Assembly (NCBI RefSeq): GCF_004101865.1
Contig: NZ_CP026118.1
Span: 3,675,001-3,739,000 of the forward strand
DNA from: Halobacillus litoralis
GTDB lineage: Bacteria; Bacillota; Bacilli; Bacillales; Halobacillaceae
Direction: 5' to 3'
Length of the DNA stretch: 64,000 nt
Shown: positions 47,163 to 57,384 of the stretch, one piece after another
Layout: each line of letters starts with the position of its first letter
How positions within the stretch are numbered: the first letter of the stretch is position 1
Notes under the pieces: generated by a model
What the model saw: only the letters and a program-made list of their open reading frames with translations
What the model was told of the DNA's origin: nothing
Databases searched by the model: none
Made by a program: the position numbers and the translations under genes

Positions 47163-49490
47163 ATGATACAAAGTAAGATGAAATGGAATTTTACATATAG
47201 GGATCTTTCTCAAACATCGGAAGGATTAGCTGGTGTGACACCACTTACCCGCCAATTGCTTGAGAAAAGAGAAATCTATGATGCACAGACAGCGGAGAGT
47301 TTTTTGCATCCGTCTTTAGATGATTTACACGATCCTTTTCTTATGGATGGGATGGAGAAGTCTATTTCCCGTGTTAAAGAGGCAATCGCGCAGGAGGAAC
47401 CGATATTAGTTTTTGGTGACTATGATGCTGATGGTGTCAGTTCAACAACTTTGATGGTAGAAGCTTTAAGGAAAGCAGGAGCAGATTGTGACTTCTATAT
47501 TCCTAATCGCTTTACAGAAGGATATGGACCGAACGAAGCAGCGTTCCGATTTGCCAGTGATTCAGGTTACGCTGTAATCATAACTGTCGATACAGGTATC
47601 GCTGCGATACCAGAAGCGGCATTTGCAAAAGAACTTGGTATTGATTTGATCATAACGGACCACCATGAAGTTCAGGAGGTTCTTCCGGAAGCATTTAGTA
47701 TCATTCATCCGAAAACTTCTGCGGATTACCCGTTTCAGGAACTGGCTGGTGTAGGCGTCGCTTTTAAGTTTGCTCAAGCTTTGCTTGGCCGCTTTCCGAA
47801 AGAGTTTCTCGATCTCGCAGTGATAGGTACGATTGCTGATCTTGTTCCTTTGAAGGGGGAGAACCGGATTTTAGCAGCTGTCGGTCTCCAAGCAATCTCT
47901 CGGTCCAACCGACCAGGTATACAAGCTTTAAGAGAGGTTTGTTCCATCGAAGGGGACATGAACGAAGAAACGATTGGATTCACAATTGGTCCGCGTCTCA
48001 ATGCTGTCGGCCGTCTTCAAGATGCTTCTCCAGCCGTGGATTTATTATTGTCCGAGAGTCTTGAAGAAGCTAAGGAAATCGCTGCTTTCATCAACCAATT
48101 GAATCAAGAACGGCAGAAAATCGTAGCGGCTATTGCCAAAGAGGCAGAAGAGATGGTTATGAATCAGGAAGGCGATACAGATAATGTTATAGTCGTAGCT
48201 AAAGAAGGCTGGAATCCAGGTGTGTTAGGAATTGTTGCTTCTAAACTGGTAAGGCAATTTGATCGTCCTTCCATTGTACTTGCGATAGATCCTGAAAAAG
48301 GTGAAGCGAAAGGTTCGGCACGAAGCATCGCTGCCTATGACCTCTTTGCAAATTGTATGGAAGTCCGTGGACGGTTTTTGCATTTTGGAGGACACGCACA
48401 AGCTGCGGGAATGACACTCAAAGTTGAAGAAATCGAAGGCTTGAGGAGAGATTTGATTCAGCTTGCTGAGGAAAAACTTTCAGAGGATGATTATCAGCAA
48501 GTCCTTGAAGTAGAAACTACAGTAGCATTAGAAGATATTTCTTTAAAACAAATTGAAGAAGTGGACCAGTTACGTCCGTTCGGTATGGGGAACCCTAAAC
48601 CACTGTTTCATCTTAAACATACTCCTAAAGAAGTCCGGCTGATTGGAAGTAAAAAAAATCATCTGAAATTCCAATTCCAAAGTGAACAGGCACGTGTCGA
48701 TGGAATTGCTTTTGGAATGGGCGATCTCTATTCTCAACTTTCTCCGCAGGCCACGTTGGATATTGTAGGAGAGTTGGGTATCAATGAGTGGAATGGGCGG
48801 AAAAACTTGCAAGTCATGATCAAAGACATAAGAGTAGATGAGTGGCAGTTGTTTGATTATCGTGGATCTAAACACATAGAAAAGAATCTTGTCATACCTC
48901 CTGCAGAGTCGTATACGGCAGTCAGTTTCCGTAATCAAACAAAAGCTCCTTTAGACTTACCGGTTTTCCGAGCGGAAGATTTGCCTCGTGAAGGTGATAT
49001 GGATGGTCTCCTGCTCATAGACTTACCGCAAACCATGAGTCAATTGAGTGAACTGTTAGAACGTTTGCAGGTGAGAAAGGTATTCGCCTGCTATCATTTG
49101 GAAGAAAGCACCTTCTTAAAAACCTGGCCTTCGAGAGACCATTTCAAATGGTTTTATGGTATGCTATTGAAGCGTGGGAGTTTCAACATAGAGAAGGAGA
49201 GTGATCTTCTTGCCGATCGCAAAGGATGGGATCGTTCTATGGTGGAATTTATTTCAGAGGTGTTTTTTGAACTGGACTTTGTTAAAATAAAGAATGGGAT
49301 TATTACGGTTGCATCACAACCTTCACAAAAGGATTTGAATGAATCATCGCTTTATCGTGAAAGAGAAGAACAACTTCAAATGGAGCGAACGTTATACTAT
49401 TCCACATATAAAGAATTAAAAGATTGGTTTGATCAACATCTGAACCAACCTTCTAAGCATGTCAAGGAGGAAGTAGTTTATGGATTATAA
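47163..49490 (+). CDS. recJ: Single-stranded DNA exonuclease RecJ
   Basis: RecJ degrades single-stranded DNA 5' to 3' in recombination and mismatch repair. The 775-aa protein has the DHH motifs [15 protein letters not shown] (near residue 80) and LIITDHHEV (near 160), the DHHA1 motif GGHAQAAGM near 415, and an OB fold. The C-terminal 200 residues are the Firmicutes extension. Start chosen at ATG 47163 after AGGGGTG; an in-frame ATG at 47103 lies inside the lapA-like gene and upstream of the promoter. Confidence 0.95.
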   Translation: MIQSKMKWNFTYRDLSQTSEGLAGVTPLTRQLLEKREIYDAQTAESFLHPSLDDLHDPFLMDGMEKSISRVKEAIAQEEPILVFGDYDADGVSSTTLMVEALRKAGADCDFYIPNRFTEGYGPNEAAFRFASDSGYAVIITVDTGIAAIPEAAFAKELGIDLIITDHHEVQEVLPEAFSIIHPKTSADYPFQELAGVGVAFKFAQALLGRFPKEFLDLAVIGTIADLVPLKGENRILAAVGLQAISRSNRPGIQALREVCSIEGDMNEETIGFTIGPRLNAVGRLQDASPAVDLLLSESLEEAKEIAAFINQLNQERQKIVAAIAKEAEEMVMNQEGDTDNVIVVAKEGWNPGVLGIVASKLVRQFDRPSIVLAIDPEKGEAKGSARSIAAYDLFANCMEVRGRFLHFGGHAQAAGMTLKVEEIEGLRRDLIQLAEEKLSEDDYQQVLEVETTVALEDISLKQIEEVDQLRPFGMGNPKPLFHLKHTPKEVRLIGSKKNHLKFQFQSEQARVDGIAFGMGDLYSQLSPQATLDIVGELGINEWNGRKNLQVMIKDIRVDEWQLFDYRGSKHIEKNLVIPPAESYTAVSFRNQTKAPLDLPVFRAEDLPREGDMDGLLLIDLPQTMSQLSELLERLQVRKVFACYHLEESTFLKTWPSRDHFKWFYGMLLKRGSFNIEKESDLLADRKGWDRSMVEFISEVFFELDFVKIKNGIITVASQPSQKDLNESSLYREREEQLQMERTLYYSTYKELKDWFDQHLNQPSKHVKEEVVYGL

Positions 49491-49992
49491 AGAACATATC
49501 GCGATCGTTGAGGATTGGCCAAAAGAAGGGGTCCAGTTTAAAGATATCACCCCATTGATGGATAATGGCCCAGCCTTTAAAGCAGCGGTCGATGAAATTG
49601 TAGAATATGCAAAAGATAAAGAAATTGATATTGTTGTAGGCCCTGAGGCGCGTGGCTTTATCGTCGGGTGCCCAGTCTCTTATGCTTTGGAAATCGGGTT
49701 TGCTCCGGTCCGTAAAGAAGGGAAACTGCCGCGTGATACCATCAAAGTCGATTATGGCTTAGAGTATGGAAAAGACGTGTTGACCATTCATAAAGATGCA
49801 ATCAAGCCAGGTCAACGTGTGTTGATCATTGACGACTTGCTGGCTACGGGTGGTACGATTGAAGCGACCATCGATCTTGTCGAGCAGCTGGGTGGAGAAG
49901 TTGCGGGTTGTGCTTTCTTGATTGAACTCACATATTTAGATGGGCGCAGCAAGCTGAATAACCATGATGTGCTAACTTTAATGCAATACTAA
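49480..49992 (+). CDS. apt: Adenine phosphoribosyltransferase Apt
   Basis: Apt salvages adenine to AMP with PRPP. The 170-aa protein has the PRPP motif [16 protein letters not shown] near residue 120 and [14 protein letters not shown] near 56. It overlaps the recJ end by 11 bases, with AAGGAGG inside recJ, so the two are co-transcribed. recJ-apt-relA order is common in Firmicutes. Confidence 0.96.
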   Translation: MDYKEHIAIVEDWPKEGVQFKDITPLMDNGPAFKAAVDEIVEYAKDKEIDIVVGPEARGFIVGCPVSYALEIGFAPVRKEGKLPRDTIKVDYGLEYGKDVLTIHKDAIKPGQRVLIIDDLLATGGTIEATIDLVEQLGGEVAGCAFLIELTYLDGRSKLNNHDVLTLMQY

Positions 49993-49997
49993 TAATG

Positions 49998-50026
49998 AAA
50001 GAGTGCCCTTATCAAGGGCGCTCTTT
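49998..50026 (+). terminator. Intrinsic terminator after apt
   Basis: AAAGAGTGCCCTT at 49998-50010 pairs with AAGGGCGCTCTTT at 50014-50026 (one G-T pair), followed by GTTTT. Confidence 0.8.
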
Positions 50027-50055
50027 GTTTTACAGATAGAGGAAAAGTTTTTCGC

Positions 50056-50084
50056 TTTACAAGAGAAACGCTTTTTTTGATAAT
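50056..50084 (+). promoter_or_regulatory. Promoter for relA
   Basis: TTTACA at 50056-50061 and GATAAT at 50079-50084 with a 17-base spacer; five of six matches in each. It lies 50 bases before relA and after the apt terminator. Confidence 0.6.
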
Positions 50085-50133
50085 AATAACCAAATAAACT
50101 TTGGGAAAGTTTTAAAGAAACTAGGGTGATTGA

Positions 50134-52335
50134 ATGGCGAAAGATACAGTTCTAACTGCAGAAGAAGTCATAGAACAAGCAAGCCAGTATTTGAATGAGT
50201 CGGATCTGGCCTTTATTCGTCGTGCTTATGAATTCGCTGAACATGCACACAGCAATCAATTTCGTAAATCTGGTGAGCCTTATATTATCCACCCCATACA
50301 AGTTGCAGGGATACTTGTGAATTTAGAGATGGATCCAGAAACGATTGCTGGAGGATTTCTTCATGATGTGGTAGAGGATACGGAAGTCACGCTGGAAGAA
50401 ATAGAGAAAGCATTCAGTGAAGAGGTGTCCATGCTTGTAGATGGAGTAACGAAGCTGGGCAAAATCAAATATAAATCTAAAGAAGCACAACAGGCAGAGA
50501 ACCACAGAAAGATGTTCGTAGCAATGGCTAAAGATATGCGTGTCATTTTGATCAAGCTTGCCGATCGCTTACACAATATGCGGACATTGAAGCACCTGCC
50601 TGCTGAGAAACAACGTCGCATTTCCAATGAAACACTGGAAATATTCGCACCGTTAGCTCATCGTCTTGGTATTTCGACCATCAAGTGGGAACTGGAGGAT
50701 ACAGCCCTTCGTTATTTGAATCCTCAACAGTATTATAGAATCGTACACTTGATGAAGCAGAAAAGAAACGAGCGGGAGCATTACATCGAAGAAGTGATTG
50801 ATGAGATTCATCAGCAGTTGAAAGAGGTCAATATTGAGGCAGACATGAATGGTAGACCGAAGCATTTATATAGTATCTACCGTAAGATGGTACTGCAAAA
50901 TAAACAATTCAATGAAATCTATGACTTGTTAGCCGTTAGAATTACAGTGAACAGCATTAAGGATTGTTATGCGGTCCTGGGAATCATCCATACTTGCTGG
51001 AAACCGATGCCGGGCAGGTTCAAAGACTATATTGCAATGCCTAAGCCTAATCTTTATCAATCCTTGCACACTACGGTCATCGGGCCAAAGGGTGACCCTT
51101 TGGAAGTTCAGATTCGTACTCATGAAATGCATGAAATCGCTGAGTATGGGATTGCTGCCCACTGGGCTTACAAAGAAGGAAAACAGACTTCTGAACAAAC
51201 GTTTGAAGAGAAATTGACCTGGTTCCGTGAAATCTTGGAATGGCAAAGTGAAACGCATGACGCTGAAGAGTTCATGGAGTCACTTAAAGTAGACTTGTTT
51301 TCCGATATGGTGTATGTATTTACTCCAAAAGGGGATGTCATAGAGCTTCCGTCTGGTTCTGTACCCGTAGATTTTGCTTACCGCATCCACACAGAGGTGG
51401 GGAATCAAACCATCGGCGCTAAAGTGAATGGGAAAATGGAACCACTGGACTATGTGCTGGACACTGGTGACATTGTCGATATCATGACATCGAAACATGC
51501 GTATGGTCCATCAAAAGATTGGATCAAGCTAGCGCAAACCTCTCAAGCAAAAAACAAAATTAAACAGTTTTTCAAAAAACAGCAAAAAGATGAAAATATT
51601 TCAAAAGGTAAAGAACTTGTAGAACGTGAAATCCGCAATTTCGGTTTACAGCCAAAGGATGTCTACTCGACCGATAACTTGAATCGTGTTTCTGAGAAAT
51701 TCAACTTTGCCAACGAAGAAGACATGTTTGCAGCTGTAGGTTATCAAGGGATTACAGCAGCTCAGATTGCTACACGTTTGACAGAGAAAATAAGAAAGCA
51801 AAAGAAACAAGCGCAAGACTTAGAGCAAACCCTTGCTGATGTGAATACAACAGAAATAAAAACACCACCAAAGACCAATAAGAAAGATTCCGGCGTCAGA
51901 GTTGAAGGGGTAGACAATCTCCTTGTCCGTTTGTCGAAATGCTGCAATCCAGTTCCGGGTGACGACATTATCGGCTATATTACGAAGGGGAGAGGCGTGT
52001 CCGTACACCGTACTGATTGTCCCAATGTACAAACAGAAGAAGCTCAAACCCGACTGCTGCCAGTCAAGTGGGAAACATCCGTTACGGATTCTAAACAGTA
52101 TCACGTAGACTTGGAGATCTGGGGTTACGATCGAAGAGGTTTGCTAAATGAAGTATTGCAAGCAGTGAACGAAACGAAGACGAATATCACCGCTGTATCC
52201 GGCAAGTCCGATCGTAATAAGATGGCGACGATCCATATTACGATTTTGATTCAAAACACGAATCATTTACGGAGAATTGTAGAACGTATCAAACAAATTC
52301 AAGAAGTGTACACGGTTCGTCGTGTCATGCAATAG
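50134..52335 (+). CDS. relA: Bifunctional (p)ppGpp synthetase/hydrolase RelA (Rel)
   Basis: Rel makes and degrades (p)ppGpp in the stringent response. The 733-aa protein has the HD hydrolase domain ([17 protein letters not shown] near residue 72, intact His-Asp), the synthetase domain ([18 protein letters not shown]), TGS (about 390-450, [17 protein letters not shown]), a zinc-finger/helical region ([14 protein letters not shown]) and a C-terminal ACT domain (about 660-733). The length is that of the long Rel type. It has its own promoter and is followed by dtd. Confidence 0.97.
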   Translation: MAKDTVLTAEEVIEQASQYLNESDLAFIRRAYEFAEHAHSNQFRKSGEPYIIHPIQVAGILVNLEMDPETIAGGFLHDVVEDTEVTLEEIEKAFSEEVSMLVDGVTKLGKIKYKSKEAQQAENHRKMFVAMAKDMRVILIKLADRLHNMRTLKHLPAEKQRRISNETLEIFAPLAHRLGISTIKWELEDTALRYLNPQQYYRIVHLMKQKRNEREHYIEEVIDEIHQQLKEVNIEADMNGRPKHLYSIYRKMVLQNKQFNEIYDLLAVRITVNSIKDCYAVLGIIHTCWKPMPGRFKDYIAMPKPNLYQSLHTTVIGPKGDPLEVQIRTHEMHEIAEYGIAAHWAYKEGKQTSEQTFEEKLTWFREILEWQSETHDAEEFMESLKVDLFSDMVYVFTPKGDVIELPSGSVPVDFAYRIHTEVGNQTIGAKVNGKMEPLDYVLDTGDIVDIMTSKHAYGPSKDWIKLAQTSQAKNKIKQFFKKQQKDENISKGKELVEREIRNFGLQPKDVYSTDNLNRVSEKFNFANEEDMFAAVGYQGITAAQIATRLTEKIRKQKKQAQDLEQTLADVNTTEIKTPPKTNKKDSGVRVEGVDNLLVRLSKCCNPVPGDDIIGYITKGRGVSVHRTDCPNVQTEEAQTRLLPVKWETSVTDSKQYHVDLEIWGYDRRGLLNEVLQAVNETKTNITAVSGKSDRNKMATIHITILIQNTNHLRRIVERIKQIQEVYTVRRVMQ

Positions 52336-52355
52336 TTGAAAAAGGGGATATTATC

Positions 52356-52802
52356 ATGAAAGCAGTCGTCCAACGTGCGGTGGATGCTTCCGTAGTTGTG
52401 GAAGGTGAATCTATCGGAAGCATTGATTGTGGCCTCGTGGTATTGCTAGGTGTTACCCATGAAGACACCGAAGAAGATGCCCGTTATTTAGCCAAGAAAA
52501 TTCCTTACCTTCGTATTTTTGAAGATGAAGATGGAAAAATGAATCGCTCGCTTGTCGATATTGGCGGGCGCATGTTGTCGATTTCTCAATTTACTTTGTA
52601 TGGGGATTGCCGAAAAGGTCGTCGGCCGAATTTCATGCAAGCGGCTAAGCCTGCTGAAGCTGAAGAACTATATATCAGCTTTAATGATAAGGTAGTGAAC
52701 GAAGGTGTAGAAGTAGAAACAGGGGAATTCGGAGCAATGATGAATGTTCAATTAACGAATTCCGGTCCTGTGACTTTGATTGTTGACAGCAAAGAACGAT
52801 AA
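52356..52802 (+). CDS. dtd: D-aminoacyl-tRNA deacylase Dtd
   Basis: Dtd removes D-amino acids from tRNA. The 148-aa protein has SQFTLYGD near residue 78 and [10 protein letters not shown] near 137, the two active-site motifs that meet across the dimer. Start ATG follows AAAAGGGG. Located 20 bases after relA, likely one operon. Confidence 0.96.
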   Translation: MKAVVQRAVDASVVVEGESIGSIDCGLVVLLGVTHEDTEEDARYLAKKIPYLRIFEDEDGKMNRSLVDIGGRMLSISQFTLYGDCRKGRRPNFMQAAKPAEAEELYISFNDKVVNEGVEVETGEFGAMMNVQLTNSGPVTLIVDSKER

Positions 52803-52892
52803 CGTAAAAGCAGCTCAGGGAACCTTATCGCAAAAAGGATTTAGTACCCTGCTGGGGATACAAATAATTTCACAAGTAATTTCAAGTACAGC

Positions 52893-52922
52893 TTGACATT
52901 TAGTTGAGTGAAGCTATATGAT
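52893..52922 (+). promoter_or_regulatory. Promoter of the hisS-aspS T-box operon
   Basis: TTGACA at 52893-52898, perfect, with TATGAT at 52917-52922 (18-base spacer) or TATATG at 52915-52920 (16-base). It is followed by the T-box leader. Confidence 0.7.
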
Positions 52923-52939
52923 AGTAATCAATTCTAAAA

Positions 52940-53200
52940 TGAATCGAATAAAACCATTGAGGGAAAAAGTAATCAGTATCCATACGACCAGAGACAGAAT
53001 GCCTTAGGCTGGAAGCATTCATTCGTGCTGCACTGATGAAAGACGTTTCTTAGGTTCTGCATCGAACTCCACAGTAGGTGCAGACGTTCACAGGCGTTAA
53101 CTGTTTTGAGCGGGAGCAGCAATGCTCCAATCAGGGTGGCAACGCGGGTTTAGTCCCGTCCCTTTTCCGATCGTCGGAAAAGGGACGGGACTTTTTTTAT
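52940..53200 (+). promoter_or_regulatory. T-box riboswitch before hisS-aspS, specifier GAC (Asp)
   Basis: The leader has the T-box sequence AGGGTGGCAACGCGG at 53133-53147 and a 19-bp terminator stem at 53152-53170/53174-53192 followed by T7. Stem I is closed by ATCAGT (52972-52977 region) and ACTGAT; AGTA and GAA flank the specifier loop. The codon after GAA is GAC at 53042-53044. The bulge base after TGG is C, which pairs with discriminator G: tRNA-Asp has G73, tRNA-His has C73. So uncharged tRNA-Asp is the likely ligand. The 5' end near 52940 is approximate. Confidence 0.9.
53152..53198 (+). terminator. T-box terminator
   Basis: A 19-bp perfect stem (AGTCCCGTCCCTTTTCCGA with its complement) and a TCG loop are followed by TTTTTTT. 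It competes with the antiterminator formed by the T-box sequence. Confidence 0.95.
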
Positions 53201-53236
53201 GAGAAATGATGGTTTAAATCTTAAGGAGGAGATTGA

Positions 53237-54517
53237 ATGAATATCAACGCCCCGAGAGGTACACAGGACATTCTTCCAGGTTCTTCAGAAAAATGGCAAT
53301 TTGTTGAACGACAATTAGCGGATTTATGCCGCCGTTATCACTATAAAGAAATCAGGACACCTATTTTTGAGCATACAGAGCTTTTTCAACGTGGTGTTGG
53401 AGATAGTACAGATATTGTTCAAAAAGAAATGTACACATTTGAAGATCGCGGGGGAAGAAGTGTTACGTTAAGACCTGAAGGCACAGCTTCAGTTGTTAGA
53501 TCTTATGTGCAAAATAAAGTGTACGGGCTGCCGAATCAGCCTACAAAGTACTTTTACATGGGGCCGATGTTTCGGTATGAACGACCTCAACAGGGTAGAC
53601 AGCGCCAATTCATCCAGTTCGGGATAGAAGCTTTAGGCAGTGATGATCCAGCCATTGATGCAGAAGTGCTGTCTCTGGCATTGAATTCATATCGTGAGCT
53701 TGGTCTGCAGTCATTGAAATTGGTATTGAATAGTTTAGGGGATAAGGAGAGCAGAGAAGCCCACAGGCAGGCTCTTATCCGTCATTTCGATCCATATAGA
53801 GATGAACTTTGTTCTGATTGTCAAGTGCGTTTGGATCAAAATCCGCTGCGCGTACTTGATTGCAAGAAGGATAGAGATCACCCGGCAATGGCGACGGCGC
53901 CTTCGATCCTGGAATATTTGAACGATTACTCCAGCGATTATTTCGATAAAGTGAAAGAGTACTTAGATGTGATGGGCATTCAATATGTGATTGATCCCAA
54001 TTTAGTAAGAGGATTGGATTATTACAATCACACTGCTTTTGAGATTATGAGCGAAGCGGAAGGATTTGGAGCTATCACTACGTTAAGTGGCGGGGGACGT
54101 TATACAGGTCTGGTGCAAGAGGTAGGCGGCCCTGAGACTTCAGGAATCGGTTTTGCTATGAGTATTGAACGTTTATTGATGGCACTGGAAGCAGAAGGCA
54201 TCGAATTACCGCTGGATGAAGGTTTGGATTGCTATATGATCGCTATGGGTGAAGAAGCCGATAAAGTAGCTGTCAGGCTTACCGATCAATTGCGAGGGGC
54301 CGGCGTACAAGTAGATAAAGATTACCTTGGCAAAAAGATGAAAGGACAGTTTAAAACAGCAGATCGGCTAAATAGTAGATATGTCCTCGTATTAGGAGCG
54401 GAAGAGTTAGAAAACCAAGTGATCAATGTCAAAGAGATGGCATCCGGAGAGCAGAAAGAAATATCCCTTGATGCGATCATTGATTATATGAAAGAACAAT
54501 TAGCAGGAGGCGAATGA
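53237..54517 (+). CDS. hisS: Histidyl-tRNA synthetase
   Basis: HisS is a class II synthetase that charges tRNA-His. The 426-aa protein has motif 1 and 2 regions ([31 protein letters not shown]), the His-specific [15 protein letters not shown] (HisA) near residue 257, and a C-terminal anticodon-binding domain (about 330-425). Start after AAGGAGG. First gene of hisS-aspS under the T-box. Confidence 0.97.
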   Translation: MNINAPRGTQDILPGSSEKWQFVERQLADLCRRYHYKEIRTPIFEHTELFQRGVGDSTDIVQKEMYTFEDRGGRSVTLRPEGTASVVRSYVQNKVYGLPNQPTKYFYMGPMFRYERPQQGRQRQFIQFGIEALGSDDPAIDAEVLSLALNSYRELGLQSLKLVLNSLGDKESREAHRQALIRHFDPYRDELCSDCQVRLDQNPLRVLDCKKDRDHPAMATAPSILEYLNDYSSDYFDKVKEYLDVMGIQYVIDPNLVRGLDYYNHTAFEIMSEAEGFGAITTLSGGGRYTGLVQEVGGPETSGIGFAMSIERLLMALEAEGIELPLDEGLDCYMIAMGEEADKVAVRLTDQLRGAGVQVDKDYLGKKMKGQFKTADRLNSRYVLVLGAEELENQVINVKEMASGEQKEISLDAIIDYMKEQLAGGE

Positions 54518-54518
54518 T

Positions 54519-56300
54519 ATGGAACGACTCAACTGTGGAACATTACGAAGAGAACATTTGGATCAGGAAGTCACCCTCAAAGGATGGGTGCAAAAACGGC
54601 GCGACTTAGGTGGATTGATTTTCATTGATCTGAGAGATCGTTCCGGATTAGTCCAGGTTGTATTCAATCCAGAAACATCTGGTGAAGCTTTGCAGACAGC
54701 AGAGAATGTTCGGAGTGAATATGTATTGGAAGTAAAAGGGGTAGTAGTAGCCCGTGACCCTCAAACAGTGAATTCAAACTTGGGTACAGGGGATGTGGAA
54801 GTCGCAGCACATGGTTTGACAATTCTTAATAAAGCGAAAACGCCACCGTTCATGATTGAAGAACAATCAGAGGTTTCCGAGGACCTTCGTTTGAAATATC
54901 GCTACCTGGACTTGAGACGCAAAGAGATGCAGGAAACTTTCAAACTTCGTCATCAGACGACGCAGTCGATCCGAAACTTCTTGAATGAGGAAGAATTCCT
55001 TGATATGGAAACACCGATGTTAACGAAGAGTACACCGGAGGGCGCAAGGGATTACTTGGTGCCTAGCCGTGTACATGAAGGAGAGTTTTATGCTCTTCCT
55101 CAATCTCCGCAGCTTTTCAAACAGCTTTTGATGATGTCCGGGTTTGAAAAATATTATCAAATCGCCCGCTGTTTCAGAGATGAAGATTTACGTGCAGACC
55201 GCCAACCAGAATTCACTCAGGTTGATATCGAAACTTCTTTTCTGTCTAAAGATGAGATCATGACATTGACAGAGCGGATGATGAAACGAGTGATGAAAGA
55301 AGTTAAAGGACTGGAAATTGAAACTCCTTTCCTACGCATGCCATATGAAGAAGCTATGGAGAGGTTCGGTTCTGACAAACCGGACACCCGCTTTGGTCTT
55401 GAGTTGGTGAATATATCTGAGGATGTAAAGGATTCTGGGTTCAAAGTATTCAGTGGGGCCGTATCTTCCGGCGGGCAAGTGAGTGCCATCAATGTTCAAG
55501 GAAAATCGGATGATTTTTCCCGTAAAGACATTGATAAAATGACGGAAGATGTGAAAGTATATGGAGCGAAAGGTCTAGCTTGGTTAAAAGTAAAAGATGG
55601 TGAATTCAATGGTCCGATCGCCAAATTCTTCTCAGAAGAAGAAACGGCAGCTTTGAAAGGAAAGTTGTCTGCTGAAGAGGGGGATTTACTCCTTTTTGTT
55701 GCTGATAAAACTTCGGTTGTCCAGGATAGTTTAGGAGCACTGCGCCTGAAGTTAGGAAGAAGATTGAATTTGATAGATGAATCACAGTTCAACTTCCTTT
55801 GGGTTACAGATTGGCCATTATTCGAGTACGATGAGGAAGAGGGACGCTACCACGCGGCTCACCATCCTTTCACAATGCCTGAAGGTGGAGACATAAAGCA
55901 GTTGAAGCGGAACCCTGAAGATGTGCACGCTGAAGCCTATGATATTGTGCTTAACGGATATGAATTAGGTGGAGGGTCTCTTCGTATCCACCAAAAGGAA
56001 ATTCAACAAGAAATGTTTGAAGTGCTCGGCTTTAGTCAGGAAGAGGCGAATGAACAGTTCGGGTTCTTACTGGAAGCACTTGATTATGGTACTCCACCAC
56101 ATGGTGGAATAGCTTTCGGATTAGATCGTTTAGTTATGCTGCTGGCTGGACGTACGAATTTACGCGATACAATTCTTTTCCCTAAAACAGCTTCAGCAGC
56201 CGACCCGATGACGAATGCCCCAGGGCCGGTAGATAAAGCTCAATTGGATGAACTTCATCTGCAGTTGAAGTTAGCTGAGCAGTCTGGATCAGATATTTAA
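54519..56300 (+). CDS. aspS: Aspartyl-tRNA synthetase
   Basis: AspS is a class IIb synthetase. The 593-aa protein has the N-terminal OB anticodon-binding domain (about 1-105), motif 2 [19 protein letters not shown], the GAD insert (about 290-420) and motif 3 [13 protein letters not shown] near residue 535. Length is the bacterial type. It starts 1 base after hisS, so both are controlled by the Asp-responsive T-box. Confidence 0.97.
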   Translation: MERLNCGTLRREHLDQEVTLKGWVQKRRDLGGLIFIDLRDRSGLVQVVFNPETSGEALQTAENVRSEYVLEVKGVVVARDPQTVNSNLGTGDVEVAAHGLTILNKAKTPPFMIEEQSEVSEDLRLKYRYLDLRRKEMQETFKLRHQTTQSIRNFLNEEEFLDMETPMLTKSTPEGARDYLVPSRVHEGEFYALPQSPQLFKQLLMMSGFEKYYQIARCFRDEDLRADRQPEFTQVDIETSFLSKDEIMTLTERMMKRVMKEVKGLEIETPFLRMPYEEAMERFGSDKPDTRFGLELVNISEDVKDSGFKVFSGAVSSGGQVSAINVQGKSDDFSRKDIDKMTEDVKVYGAKGLAWLKVKDGEFNGPIAKFFSEEETAALKGKLSAEEGDLLLFVADKTSVVQDSLGALRLKLGRRLNLIDESQFNFLWVTDWPLFEYDEEEGRYHAAHHPFTMPEGGDIKQLKRNPEDVHAEAYDIVLNGYELGGGSLRIHQKEIQQEMFEVLGFSQEEANEQFGFLLEALDYGTPPHGGIAFGLDRLVMLLAGRTNLRDTILFPKTASAADPMTNAPGPVDKAQLDELHLQLKLAEQSGSDI

Positions 56301-56316
56301 AACTGGTGTTTACTTC

Positions 56317-56345
56317 TTGATAAGCTTATTTTTATATGCTATGAT
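56317..56345 (+). promoter_or_regulatory. Promoter of 6S RNA
   Basis: TTGATA at 56317-56322, spacer of 17, TATGAT at 56340-56345, with TGC before the -10 (extended -10). It directly precedes the 6S RNA 5' end. Confidence 0.7.
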
Positions 56346-56351
56346 TACCTT

Positions 56352-56572
56352 ACAAAATTAAAGAAGCCAATCCTGATGTGTACGTTGTTCGAATGTACGT
56401 TTTGACCGAACATTTTTGAAACGGGAGCCTGGGTTTCCACACGGAATGCACGCCTCTTAACCATCACTGATGGGAGGACGCAAGAAGTGTGGAACAGGGC
56501 ACCCACCTGCCTGGAGCGGGTTCAAAACTCATGATACGACGGCACAATTGGGATTGGTTTTTTAATTTAAGC
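56352..56572 (+). ncRNA. ssrS: 6S RNA (bsrA type)
   Basis: 6S RNA mimics an open promoter and sequesters sigma-A RNA polymerase. The closing stem is AAATTAAA...GCCAATCC (56355-56373) with GGATTGG...TTTAATTT (56551-56568). Between lie a long, mostly paired rod and a bulged centre around 56410-56520. In B. subtilis 6S-1 RNA (bsrA) is directly after aspS, the same position. The exact 3' end is estimated. Confidence 0.8.
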
Positions 56573-56585
56573 TTTTTACATAAAT

Positions 56586-56628
56586 AAACGAAAGGAGTTT
56601 TCCGTTAAATGGGAAACTCCTTTCGTTT
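56586..56628. terminator. Bidirectional terminator after 6S RNA / rsfA
   Basis: A long stem pairs AAACGAAAGGAGTTTTCC (56586-56603) with 56611-56628, with G-T pair. T runs lie on both sides; it can serve 6S RNA (+) and rsfA (-), whose stop is at 56643. Confidence 0.85.
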
Positions 56629-56642
56629 TGTATGAATGTTGT

Positions 56643-57302
56643 TTATCGAGCGACGTTTTCCAGGTTTCCATTCTTTTCCATGCGAAACTGTGGTTTATAA
56701 TTTTGGTCCTGCTCGTCGAACATCACCATTTTTCTGGCCCGATCCATAATATGGATGAGAGCTTGGTAGTCTTCTGTCATCGACTCTAATTGGCTGTTCA
56801 AATATTTATTTTGTTCCAGTAATTCCTGGTTCTGCAGCTCTAATTGGGAAAACTGGTGTCGGATGTTCCCAGAAGCTGTCGTTTCCTGTTGTAAGGAAGT
56901 TAAAAATTCAATGACATCTTCTAACTGAAGCCCCGAATGACCTGTTTCTTCCTGCTGTATGACAGGTGTCTTACTCGGTTCAGGTAATAAAATGTCTTCT
57001 TCTTGTTTTTCGGCCTGATAAACAACTGGCTTGTGCTGTCGTTGCAAAAGGGGCTGCTGTTTTGCTTCATTCCGTTTTTTCTCTTTACGCTGTTTCTTCG
57101 CGAGTTCTACAGCTTGTTCATACTTTTGACGAACTTCTGCATTCCAGCGAAAACCACACGCTGCTGAAGTCCTGTTAAGAATATCACCGACTTCCTCAAA
57201 CGCCAACAATTGTGTGCTGCCTTCACGGATGTGCCTAAGCACTGTTTCAGCCAGCAATAAATCATCTTCATGAGACCATGCATCTTGCCTTACTTTAGGC
57301 AT
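56643..57302 (-). CDS. rsfA: Prespore-specific transcription regulator RsfA
   Basis: RsfA adjusts the sigma-F regulon in the forespore. The 219-aa protein begins MPKVRQDAWSHEDDLLLAE and has a Myb/SANT-like DNA-binding domain (residues about 5-60, with GFRWNAEVR), a Lys/Arg/Gln linker and a C-terminal coiled coil (about 130-185). Start chosen at ATG 57302 since the AGGAG site is 7 bases upstream; GTG codons at 57308-57311 are on the site itself. Promoter of sigma-F type upstream. Confidence 0.88.
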   Translation of the reverse strand: MPKVRQDAWSHEDDLLLAETVLRHIREGSTQLLAFEEVGDILNRTSAACGFRWNAEVRQKYEQAVELAKKQRKEKKRNEAKQQPLLQRQHKPVVYQAEKQEEDILLPEPSKTPVIQQEETGHSGLQLEDVIEFLTSLQQETTASGNIRHQFSQLELQNQELLEQNKYLNSQLESMTEDYQALIHIMDRARKMVMFDEQDQNYKPQFRMEKNGNLENVAR

Positions 57303-57354
57303 ATTCACCACTCCTATTTAATTTTGAAAGATAATAGTTTGTCAGATTTAGTAG

Positions 57355-57384
57355 TAGTGTAGCCAAGTAGGCATTGAAATATAC
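57355..57384 (-). promoter_or_regulatory. Sigma-F promoter of rsfA
   Basis: Read on the minus strand, GTATA (57380-57384) and GGCTACACTA (57355-57364) fit the sigma-F consensus (GywTA, GGnnAnAnTR) at every position, with the preferred 15-base spacer. It lies 53 bases upstream of the rsfA start. Confidence 0.65.

Noticed and set aside
56390..56403. LexA-box-like CGAATGTACGTTTT in the 6S RNA gene
   Set aside because: The key GAAC core is broken (GAAT) and the site lies inside the RNA, downstream of its promoter. The match is probably chance.
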